A stretch of DNA of 64,000 bases, taken from NCBI GenBank assembly GCA_013368315.1, contig JAACJM010000250.1, positions 1 to 64,000 of the forward strand, given 5' to 3'. The notes beneath the pieces are model-generated. The model saw only the letters and a list, made by a program, of their open reading frames with translations, made no database searches and was not told the DNA's origin. Below are positions 46,885 to 56,665 of the stretch, one piece after another. A program made the translations under genes and the position numbers. The stretch is from Tetrapyrgos nigripes. Taxonomy: Eukaryota; Basidiomycota; Agaricomycetes; Agaricales; Campanellaceae. Position 1 is the stretch's first letter. The number at the start of each line of letters is the position of its first letter.

Positions 46885-47464
46885 CAGTGTTCGCCGTAAG
46901 GGCTTATTTAAGGGTACCTGTAGAGGTTACGGCTTAAAGGCTTAAGTGAGGGCTTAAGTTAAGTACGTACTTAAGGGTACTTAAGGCCTTAGTAAAAAAT
47001 TTGTAGTTACCTGTCATACTCATCAGACGTGTCCAGCATCTTCGCAGGCTTGCAAGTGCAGCATTAGTGTGAGTCCTTATACTTCTATCGTCACCTTTCT
47101 GAAACCAGCTTTCACCGTCAAAAGTTTTGATGTCAACCGAAGTCTGGTTCTTGATGTGTGGAGCCGAGGAGCGTGTTGTTTGATGTACCCAAGGCAGTGG
47201 GCCTTCCAGTGGCTTGTATTTTGCTTGGTGCCTTTATAGAAGTACTCCATAGGACCGTTGCGAGGGTCTTGTCACAGTAGACCAGCGTCGACGCGTAACT
47301 ACAATAAAAAAATTGTTCTCGGCTATTTTCACATGACTACTACCTCTTAAGCAGTACTTAAGGGTGCTTAAGGGTTGCCAGTATTGTTACGGCTTACATC
47401 CCTTAAGAAGTCAAGCCCTTAGCGTAAGTAAGGCTTAACCCTTACGACGAACACTGTTTGTTTA
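46877..47464. mobile_element. Non-autonomous hAT-type element with 8-bp target duplication
   Basis: The element 46885-47456 (572 bp) begins CAGTGTTCGCCGTAAGGG and ends CCCTTACGACGAACACTG, its near-perfect inverse. Both sides carry the same 8 bp, TTTGTTTA (46877-46884 and 47457-47464), the target length of hAT transposons. CAGTGTT-type ends are also usual for hAT. Subterminal copies of cttaagggt/gggcttaag motifs occur near both ends, as expected of transposase-binding repeats. No transposase ORF is present. Confidence 0.9.
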
Positions 47465-48124
47465 CCAAAGCTCAGGCTGAGCTCTAGTATACATATTCAA
47501 AACAGCCTGAAGTGAGACGTCGCTGGGACATTGTGGCTATTCGGGTCCATTCCCGCGCATTGACTTCCAGCCTGGCTTGAACAGTGTTGAAGGGTCACTG
47601 ACCCAAAATACGGTCACTTCGTCAAAAGGCCAATGTTCACTGAATATTTAGACAGCCACCAAAATAAACTGACCTTCACGTGAGTTTTGGTGAGCCTCGG
47701 AACAGTCGCCATCGTCAGTGTCCAATGTTAAGCGAAGTGTCATTTCCAGGCTGACATTGTCCCGACCCTCCCAGGCCGCCCATGACGGCCCTGCTTACAT
47801 TGACGTTATACCAATGACGAGGTCATTCACGAGCGGTCATAGGTCATAGTAATGGTCAGTCGATGACTTCAGGTCAAACCAAGGCCACCGATTGTGAACG
47901 TTCGCTCTCCACAGCACTGCCTGGTAGAGAAGGAAGTGACCGTCGAAAGAGCCAGTAATGGACAAATGGTCTCCTATTTGTGATAAATGAGCAATTCAGA
48001 GTACTTAACATCGAGAAAGTCGTGGTTCGAGAAAGCTTGAAAATTTGCCCCTATTCACGTCCTGGAAGTGATAAGATAAGATAATTTATGTCTCAATTTT
48101 CGCAATTTTAGACACTAGGCCCCT
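47465..48124. other. Intergenic, GGTCA-rich stretch
   Basis: Between about 47590 and 47890 the pentamer ggtca or its complement tgacc occurs many times (for example near 47594, 47612, 47674, 47841, 47847, 47856 and 47870). No gene is seen. Confidence 0.4.
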
Positions 48125-48450
48125 TCATAAGAATGATCTTCGACGCATTCATTCGGCGCGGTGGCCTTAGCGCAAGCCAAAATTCACTGGCTGCTCGAGC
48201 CGTCGCACTCGTTATCAAACTGCATGAGCCACAGCTTGCCAACTGTGGCGTACGATCTCTCAGTGTCTTGTGAGCGCTCCAAATTATCTTTGCGAGTGAA
48301 TTCCTTGCCATATCCTCAAATTTGACCACCGTAGTTGTGGTCCACACTCGAGTGGAAGAGACCCCATGGAGCATTGGACTATCCGATGCTTTGATCAAAA
48401 CCACAAGCTAGTGGCCACCGTCCATGTAAACAAAGATATTACCAGGTGCT
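48125..48450 (+). pseudogene. Unknown exon-intron module, copy C
   Basis: Part 1 reads MIFDAFIRRGGLSASQNSL, then AARAVALVIKLHEPQLAN and GVRSLSVL, followed by an intron-like GTGAGCG... stretch ending CCACCGTAG. Part 2 reads, with one frame change, IRCFDQNHKLVATVHVNKDI. It aligns with copy A over ALVI--H--Q and IR-FD--N--V-TVHVN. More diverged than A and B, and not beside an MDR gene. Family not recognised; the first part has the feel of an armadillo-type helix pair, which is a guess. Confidence 0.4.
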
Positions 48451-48806
48451 CTATTTGGGTTTCCCAAAAGGCCAAGGCCAAAGCAGCCAGGTCTATGGAG
48501 AGGTGTAAGCATATTGCAATGTAGGTTATATACCATTGTATCCAAATACTCAAATACCTGACTGGAAGTACAGCTCCAAAGAGGACCTGATAGCCGCGAA
48601 AGTAGCGCTGCATTGATCTGACATTTAGCTTGCGCTGATCTCCCTTCTGTTCATCTGACTCCTCAACTGTGAAATGTAAATCTACTTAATTTTTAAACGT
48701 GTACTTTTATGTACTTGGTCTATTACTGGCTTTGCAAAGAAATCAATGTATTCAACAAATCATGAACCGACGAGATGCCAAGTCTAGAAAACATAGTACG
48801 CACACT
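48451..48806. other. Intergenic, no gene seen
   Basis: About 350 bp between module copy C and the arrestin-like gene stop. No motif or repeat was recognised. Confidence 0.4.
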
Positions 48807-50485
48807 CTAAAACGTATCTGCCCCAGCACTAGTAGCTTCGTCAGTAACCAGCCTGATCCCTACCGCAACCTCATGATACTGTAAGTAAGAACGACTCGTC
48901 TGCATCCGCGATTTTAGTGGCTTAACCCTCAATACAATAAAATCCCTCAAACAAATCCCTCCTGCGTCAAAGGTTCCTAGATTACTGGTGAGTGATCCAG
49001 TAATGATGCTTAACTCCCCTTCCCACTTTAGGATTCCTTCATCTCCACGCCCAAGATCGTCATCGATGGAAGGAGGCACCTCCCTTACAACTCCATGCCC
49101 AATGATTATATTCCTCACAGCTCGTACACCTGTACCCTCAGCCGAAGACTCTCCGTTGTTGATTTTGGCGCAAATTTGACGGAGGATGTAGATGTAGATG
49201 ACTGACTCTGAGCATTTTTGTGCTGTAGCAGAACGAGATGAATTACGCCTGGCAGAAGGGGAAGGGCTCGGAAGATAGCTTGAGGGAACGAACTCCTGAA
49301 GCGAACGTATGGGCCCAGTAAGAATGATGTGGAAAGGAATCGTGTCCGCAAGGGAGAAGATTTTAATGGATGGGATGAAGAGCTATAACGTCACAGCAGA
49401 AGGTAAGTGCTATTGATAAAGGAGACCGAATAACTGACGCTTACATGACAATCTACGCAAGGTGCGATATCCTCTCTGCTCGATTTTATAGAGCTTATAC
49501 TCTGCACCCATTCATCTGGACTTCTTTTGAGGTCCGAGAGAAAGCCCGGCACCGACAGGGGGTCACAGATCAAGTGATGGATGGAGTATGGTGGCCTCGT
49601 ATGAGGGAGGTAGTCAATCGGAACGTTCAATCTAGCAGTCAATACAGTTAGATGAATTTATGTGCATCATAGAATATCGAAGTAATGGGACGCACATCTT
49701 GAAATTCTCCAAACCGAGGCGGCCTAAAAACCCAAGAACCGACTGGGCAGAGCCTTGTCGACGTCGTACTTGAACGACTTTGATTTTGAGTCGATATTTT
49801 ATATGCGTAAGCAAGCTTCCGGGGTAAAACACGTCGAGCGAAGGTGGAAGAGGCAGGAGTTGATCCTGAGCCATCGGAGACATAAAAGTCTCGGGAAATC
49901 GACACGAGAAAGGAATTTGACTGGGGCATATCTCGAGTGTCGAAGTTGAATTCGACTGATTCGAGGTCTTCCAAAGTAATTGCTCCTCTTCAAAGAGCAC
50001 CATCGTGTGTGCACCCTGATCTGGAATGACTAGATTCATCTCGCCCTCCAACTATATGAGAGTTAGCTTCAAGGATTAAGGGAACCGAAAAAGATTCATA
50101 CGTTAGTTTCGTATCAAGTTGGAGACATCAAATTACTCACCTTAACATACACCTCTGAGACGACATCCCTTTTCTCCAGGACAATAACCCCGTTCACTTG
50201 GCCTTGATTTCCGTACGAAGGTGAGCTGGCGTTTTCGGGCTGCTCCGTGAGAATCAGGGTGACACTCCCTGATTTCTTCTGATACGTTCCAGTGCGACGA
50301 GGTCTCCCGAGCGGTGAAGCCTGGATGCACTCTTCTCCAGGAAGGGGATAGGGATGATAGTCAGGGAGATTAAGAGAAGGAGGGGCAGATAAATAGGAAG
50401 GGGGACGGGTGAGAATTAAGTCTAGTGATGGTCTTGAGGAGAAGGTTGACGTCGAGATGAAGGACATATTGTGGTTAGAGCCCAT
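48807..50485 (-). CDS. Arrestin-like N-terminal-domain protein
   Basis: The ATG at 50485 gives MGSNHNMSFISTSTF; an ATG at 50467 is an alternative. Exons give DYHPYPLPGEE, SGSVTLILTEQPENASSPSY, NGVIVLEKRDVVSEVYVKV joined to EGEMNLVIPDQGAHTMVLFE, CPSQIPFSCRFPETF, LPLPPSLDVFYPGSLLTHIK, YRLKIKVVQVRRR, then IKIFSLADTIPFHIILTGP and RNIIIGHGVVREVPPSIDDD. They continue through LKWEGELSIITGSLTSNLG to the end ATSAGADTF, with a TAG at 48809-48807. This is the arrestin N- and C-fold layout of basidiomycete proteins. Yeast arrestin-related proteins recruit ubiquitin ligases to plasma-membrane transporters. No PY motif was noticed, so that role is not shown here. Confidence 0.8.
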
Positions 50486-51114
50486 AGTCACTGAATTACT
50501 GGTAGGTTGTAACCACCGAGGTGACTCTTGAAGGATTTTTGGGAGGAAAGGAATGACTCAAAGTGAAGATCAATAGACAAGCTGATCCCTTTAAATAACG
50601 CTAGGGGGCATTTGGCATGAGTCATTTGACTTTTATGGCCATTGCCTGCTATTGCCTGTGAAACTTGCTTAGCTGGAAGTTGGAAAACGGCGACAGTGGC
50701 ACGTTTATGACTCGACCAGGGCTACAACAAATGATCGCCGTGCGGAGCTCCGTCTGGCGTCGGGAAGGCGGACCGTATTCTTCATCTTATGTCTGAACAA
50801 TACATAGGACTAACGCACTGGACTTGTTTTCATTGTGCCCCATTGAGCAGACGATTCTGCGTCTGCAAAACCTGTTATAAATCAAGGATAAAGAGAGTAA
50901 AGAATAATAGTAAAAGCCGAGACCAGTCTCCGCAGTGAACGATTCGCGGTCAGTGTTGCCCATGTCACGAATCCACGATGTTGCCTTGTCATCTATCATC
51001 TATGACACTTCATGACAAACAAATCAAGAATTAGTGGGTCATGTGTATGCAGATCCGTTTCAAAGTACATCAAAACCCGAGCCTTATACATACACTGGCC
51101 ACCCTCAAGAACGC
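50486..51114. other. Intergenic, no gene seen
   Basis: Promoter of the arrestin-like gene and 3' flank of the MFS gene. Nothing further recognised. Confidence 0.45.
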
Positions 51115-52788
51115 TCAACGCTGAAGTCGTTTGGAAAATCCAGCTAGCGTAGCGAAACACAACTTTCCATCATCACTGTCTAAGTTGCAGGAGGCTTCCT
51201 CCAGGCGGACTTGACGTTCCGCAAACGCATCGTTAACAGGAGGGTAAGGAGGGACATCTGTCAGTTTGGGAGTTAACCATTGCAGGCATTCAATATGTAC
51301 AAGAAGAGATAAGAGACGTACTCCAACCAAAACGACATGAACAAGTTGACCTCCCAGCAAATTATGCTCATTCGATAAGGCAAAAAGACTGGTAGCAGTT
51401 GCTGGTCCAAATGCACGAGCGAGGGAAGAGGCGGATTGAGCTATGCCATTTAGAGTTCCGAGAGTGTCTCTGCTGGGAGCAGAGTTATTGATGAGTAGGT
51501 TGTTGCACACTGTTGAGCATATGGTCACTACAAAGCTTTCATCAAGGGGAAACCTGAAAGCGTACCAATGCCCATATTACTGATAGCCTTCACCGCAACC
51601 ATACCCCCAAGTACAATCCAGACAACTATCACACCCAAGGGGTAAACCCAGTGCGCCAACGGTAGACAAGCAAACACAAGTGGAAGGAACGTAATGACGA
51701 TGCGATAGGTCTTCACCGGACCCAGCCTCCTCTCCAAATCGGGGAAGATGAGCGTTTGAGCAAGGAGTGCAGTAACACCGTTGATAGATAGAAGCAAACC
51801 AATCTTAGATGGGTTGAAGTTGACACCGCCGGCCGAGTAAGGAGAGTAGCAGAAGAGAGGGACGATGGCTTGGTAGGATGAGCTGAGTAGATTGAGGAAG
51901 AACCAGGTTGTTAGGACGCGAATGATTTGCGAAGTGAAGAGAGAAGGCTTGGGTTGAAGGGGAATAAGGGATTCAGGCTCTATAGATGCGGATCGATATG
52001 AAGATGCTTGGGAGGAGGAGGTCGCGATGATTTCGAAGCCTTCGGTACAAATGTTTCCTCCAAGTAAAACTTGAAATAAAGAGTGAGAATTCAGAAAACC
52101 CAACGAGACTGGTAGGACTTACATAGCCGAGTATGATTGCTGAAAGGTTACACAACGATGCAAGGAAGCAAGGAAGGAAATAAGGAAAATCTCGCAGAAA
52201 AACTGTCAGGAAGCCCAGTCTCCCAAAAACCTCTGGGTATCTCTCGACCGGATGCGACAGAAACCCTCCAAGCAAGGGCCCAATCGTCGCGCCAGCAGCA
52301 TACGAAGCAGGCATCAAAGCAAATGCTCTCGCCTGATTTGTTTCATCCGTAATCTCTGCCAGCATGGTCTTCACAACAACCACGTTCCCATTCATTACTC
52401 CTGCTATACATCTAGTTGCAATCATCATCCCCAGACTTGTAGATAGACCAAAACCTAGAACTGATATTATTACACCAACCAGCCCCGACAGAGCCACGAC
52501 CTTTCGACCGATTCGGTCGGAGAGAGCTCCCCAGCAGTAGACGAATAGAAATTGAACGATAGCAAAGGCGGATTCGATCAGGCCTGCGTAATACCCGATT
52601 TTTTCCTTTGGTATGTGCGCGACTTCTTCCATCATTTGGTTTACGAAGGGGAAGATGACCATGTAGGAGATAGGTTCGGTCATACGCATCATCATGAGAA
52701 TGAATACTTGGAAACGAGGAAGGGGGGTGACTTTGGGATGGGGTGAGGGTAGCAGCGTTGTCCTCTCATCGAGGTTAGTCGAGCTCAT
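51115..52788 (-). CDS. Major facilitator superfamily transporter
   Basis: The ATG at 52788 gives MSSTNLDERTTLLPSPHP. The N-terminal half has six spans, with the loop 2-3 MFS motif WGALSDRIGRKVVALSG and the antiporter-type motif C segment ASYAAGATIGPLLGGFLSHP. After a central loop rich in Ser, the C-terminal half follows: VLTTWFFLNLLSSSYQAIVP, IGLLLSINGVTALLAQ, VWIVLGGMVAVKAISNMG, then NNSAPSRDTLGTLNGIAQS and ARAFGPATATSLFALS. It ends GFSKRLQR at 51115. It resembles the fungal relatives of plant ZIFL-type transporters (drug:H+ antiporter 1-like); substrate unknown. Exon joins are in frame where checked. Confidence 0.87.
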
Positions 52789-53261
52789 CGTGTGAGCGGT
52801 TAAAGAGACACGGTATAACCAGTTAACCCGTTGATCGTTAAGCCATTCGTTCCCGTGGCCTCGTTTTGATCCTTCGCATTTGAGGCCTTCGGCCCGCGTG
52901 AGCGACCACCAAATGTTATATGGGTAAGCCGAGTAGCGGAGGATATCAAGTCGAATCTTATGTACCAGCTTACCTTCCAATTTTGGACAGTGGCGGTGCA
53001 ACATCTCTGGCAGTGCAATTGGGTGAGGCCTGACCGTTGCAGGCGTCAGTCAGCTTTGAATAGCTGAGATTCCAGCGTCAGTATATACAAGTCAAGATCC
53101 AAACATACATCTACAAGAAACCGTGACAGCAGATCGAAAACACGAAAAGGAAATCAAGAAAACAAAGCAAGAGGCAATCCACTTAGTAGGAGACTACGAT
53201 AAGTAATTTTAGTTCTTGCGAGAAGCAGAAAGTGAAGGGAGAGAGGACTATGATATACCAA
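52789..53261. other. Intergenic, no gene seen
   Basis: A 5' leader-like frame reads upstream of the MFS ATG, but the ATG at 52788 fits the family better. The rest is 3' flank of the Ies2 gene. Confidence 0.4.
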
Positions 53262-55514
53262 TCAAACTCTACCTTCCAGAACCTTCAGATGATCTATACC
53301 ACATGCGCCTTTCGTCCAATCACTGACGAGTCTGTATTTCCGTTTGACACCGCAACCGGCCACGGCACACGTTGCTGCTGGAGGACGAGTTGGTAGTTCT
53401 TGAACAGCAGGTGGGGCAACGGGAGTTAAAGCCTTGGGAGTGTCTGCTCTGGATACTGAGTCCGAGACAGATGACCCAGCAACGGCTCCAGACGATGATG
53501 AAAACAAGGCGACGGGAACAGAAAACGACAGAACCATATGTTTTTCTTGCTTCTGTTCTGGCGACTCAGTTTCCTTCTTTACGTCCGTCTTCGACTCGGA
53601 ATCCGTCGACATGGCGGTGTTGTCAGCTGCAGCAGTCCCATCGGTCATGTGTACATCTTCCGGTGTCTCCTTCTTCGTCTCCACGACACTGACCAACGGT
53701 GATCCAGCGTTTGCCGTACCCACCACCTTCACAGACGAGGTCCACCTATACATTGGCACAACTCTGCCCCCTCTGGCTAAGACCATACCCCCTGCAACAC
53801 TCTGACTCTCTACTTCTTCTTCCTCGCCCTCGAATTCCTCTCCTTCACCTTCTTCGCCCTCAACCCCCTCGACTTCTTCTTCGACATCCATGTTTTCTCC
53901 TTCCTCTTCGTCATCAGCAGCAGCAGGAGCAGCTGCACGTGCTGGTGGACGGCCTCCACGACCTCGGCCACCACCGCGACCACCTCGTTTTGCCTTGGTA
54001 ATGGTTGAGGTAGATGCGGCTGGGCCGACGGGAGTACTCACTCCACCACTTGGGCCACCAGTACGTCGGGCGCGTGGTCGACTCTGCTTTTTGAGAAGAC
54101 GATTAATTGTTTCAAGCTGTACATGAAATCAGAAATTGAGTACGAATTCGATTGCGAGAAATAACAAAAAGTTTTTTCACCGACCTTCTCATCTTCCAAC
54201 TTTTTCTCTGAAAGATTCTTCCTCTTTCTTGCATTTTCTTCCTTCCTCAGTGCGATTTCCGTCTCGTTCAGTACTTTCTTCTTGTTTTTGGTGGTAGAAA
54301 GGGACTGCACGTCAACGAGTTCGGTATCTAAGACAGACAAGACAGAAAAAAATGAGCAAGCAAAAGAATAATAGTACAAAAAATTTACTCACCTAAAGAT
54401 ACGTGCCCTGGGTCAACAGCATTAGCCAGCGCTGCCTGTCTGGCCGTTAGCTTCTTCCCAGCTCCCGCGGCTGAGCCAGAAGCACCGCCGTCCATATCGT
54501 CATCCTCTTCGCCTTCGCCTTCAACTTCTTGTTCCTCTTCTTCAACATCAACTTCCTCCTCTCCTTCATCTTCCTCACCATCAACATCAACTTCATCCTC
54601 GCCTTCGTCGTCTTGAGATTCTGGACCTTCTTGCTCCGAGGAAGAGTCCATATCTGTAAGCATATTAGTTGGAACAAAGAGAAGCTGCATCCTAAGGACT
54701 CAAGGAATCACCTTGTATCCTTCTTCTTGATCTAACAGCTGCACTCCTCTTTGTTGTCGCGCCTTTCGCCCTTGTACGACCCTGTGGTACATCCTCGCTC
54801 TCTACTCCAGGTGTCGGCGTAGCTGAAGTCGAACCTGGAGCTTGAGGAAGTTTGAGTGTAATCTTTAACCTTGGCTGACGAGGAGTAAGCGGCTTTCGAG
54901 AAGATTTTGGCGACTGAGACGTCGCTTGAGGCTGTTGCCCGCGAACAGCTCTACGACGAGTAGATGACTGAGGTGTATTAACAGCAGCTTTTCCTTTGCC
55001 TTTTGGAGTAGCCTTTGATTTCACGGGTGAGACGTCATTGTCGTATTCTTCTTCTGGATCCTCGGCCTGTATTATTATTACAGTGAGAACGGAATGGAAA
55101 GAAGCGGGTTTTTACATGTCTCCTTACCGAATCTTCATCAATGTCCATGTCGGCCTCCTCTTCGTCGGCGTCATCGGCGTCTTCAGCATCTTCGCCTTCG
55201 CTGTCCTGAGGCAGCGCTCTGGCCTTTCCTTTTCCCTTGTTTGCTTTTCCATCTGTACCTTTCTTGTCTCCCTTCTTCTTTCCCTTGCCCTTTGTTTTCT
55301 CGACATCGGCTTCGCCACTAGACAGAGGTTCCTCATCCTCTAGTTCTTCTTCCGAGCTCGTAGACGAAGGGTCTACATAGTTTGGCTTGGCAGCGTTGGA
55401 AGCAGCGCGACTCCTGAGTTGCATATCGCTAGACCTGTTCGAAGAGTATGCGTGAAGAGATGATGAGAGAGATGGTTTAAGTTGTTTGGCGTGGGCATCT
55501 GCGGGAGTGTTCAT
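53262..55514 (-). CDS. IES2: INO80 complex subunit B (Ies2-like, PAPA-1 domain)
   Basis: The ATG at 55514 (MNTPADAHAKQLKPS) is preferred; one at 55604 is in frame. The N-terminal half is very acidic and Ser/Lys-rich, with basic RPxK-type patches (SPKSSRKPLTPRQPRLKITL). The diagnostic part spans three exons: LTARQAALANAVDPGHVSL, ETEIALRKEENARKRKNLS and EKKLEDEKLETINRLLKKQS, which is the PAPA-1-like domain of INO80 subunit B. An RGG stretch (KRGGRGGGRGRGGR), another acidic run and a C-terminal zinc-finger-like segment (CAVAGCGVKRKYR...GACGIDH) follow, and the protein ends EGRV at 53262. Ies2 binds and activates the Ino80 ATPase in nucleosome remodelling. The acidic runs make it longer than yeast Ies2. 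Confidence 0.85.
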
Positions 55515-56665
55515 CTGACGCGTGGATCCGAGTTGTAATGTTGGTAACTGACGGTAAAAAAGTCTCCAAGAGGTGTCGAAGTGACGGTTTTGGTAGTGGT
55601 TCAAATAAATCCAAACATTCGCCTCCTTGTACCTGACTTTCTGGACTTTCTTTTCCTCTCTCTTTCTTCTGTCCTTAACAGCTGGGATCTATGCTGTGCC
55701 ACTGTGAAGGCCCCAAATCTGGGCCTCCGGTCTTCTATTGCTGGTTTCGGTTCGTAATCGGACTTATTCTCCCGGAATTGATGGAATTGTAGCCAAATAT
55801 GGCATCTGTTAACGCGTTCTTTGCGGTGCCAGCGGTCTTTTGGGAATGCAAACGCAATACCCACTGAATCGGTCTGATCTTTACCGCCCAGGCTTGCGCG
55901 TCAATGCAATTATAGCTATTTGCAAAATTCATGACACTTGCCAGATCGATCAAGTCATCAGAAAATAAAATGAAAAAAAGACTTCGTCGTTCTTGTGGTC
56001 TTGGACTACTCTGGATCGGGTCTTGCTCCAATCCCTTGCCATGTATGGACCGCTACTTTCTTTTTGTAGGAGGAGCACGGCCAAACAATATCATGAAGTC
56101 CAACGAAAAACGACAAATTTTCTTCTTCTTTCTTTTTCTGAATACTTCCGCAGGGCCGCAAGTGTCGTGAATTATGCAAATAGCTGTAACCTGTCCCCGA
56201 AGTAGTAAGCATCATTTATGATACGCTGAACAGCAATCAACGATGGGATGCACGAAGAGCAAGTAGCCAGGAAAGTTTCTCTGGGGCCTCTCGCTGAAGT
56301 TACATTTATATTACCGCTTAGCCTCGTACTTGGGAGAATCAGAATGGACTCTTTGTAATTGTAACTCATCCCAATATTCTGGTTGCCACAGCAGGAGCCA
56401 AGCCGCGTAACACTGTAACGATAGCTACTCCGACGAGATCCGCAGCTCCGCCATAGCACTTACTGAGATCAACTCTTGGAAAACTGCAGTCCTTTGACGG
56501 GCTTGCATAGCTACCCTTTAACTACCCTTCGTTCAGCTCGCAGTAACGGCATAAGATGCCTTATTCTCTTCCTATCCGTCTTCCGGGTGTGGAATGATAT
56601 CCGTGTAAAAATTATGACATACATACATCCAAGAAAGTGCCGCAGCTGCAATAGTTCATGTCCAC
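55515..56665. other. Intergenic between Ies2 and the acyl-CoA ligase
   Basis: Contains the small inverted-repeat element described separately. Other open frames are short and without motifs. Confidence 0.45.
55911..56188. mobile_element. Small MITE-like element with terminal inverted repeats
   Basis: The terminal repeats start tagctatttgcaaaattcat (from 55913) and, inverted, cagctatttgcataattcac (from 56186), about 30 bp with a few mismatches. TA dinucleotides flank both ends (55911-55912, 56187-56188). The interior of about 210 bp is non-coding. The repeats differ in sequence from those of the element at 21531. Confidence 0.6.

Noticed and set aside
53880..54640. Long antisense frames opposite the Ies2 gene
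   Set aside because: They mirror acidic GAG/GAA-rich coding sequence; the minus strand carries the PAPA-1 domain.
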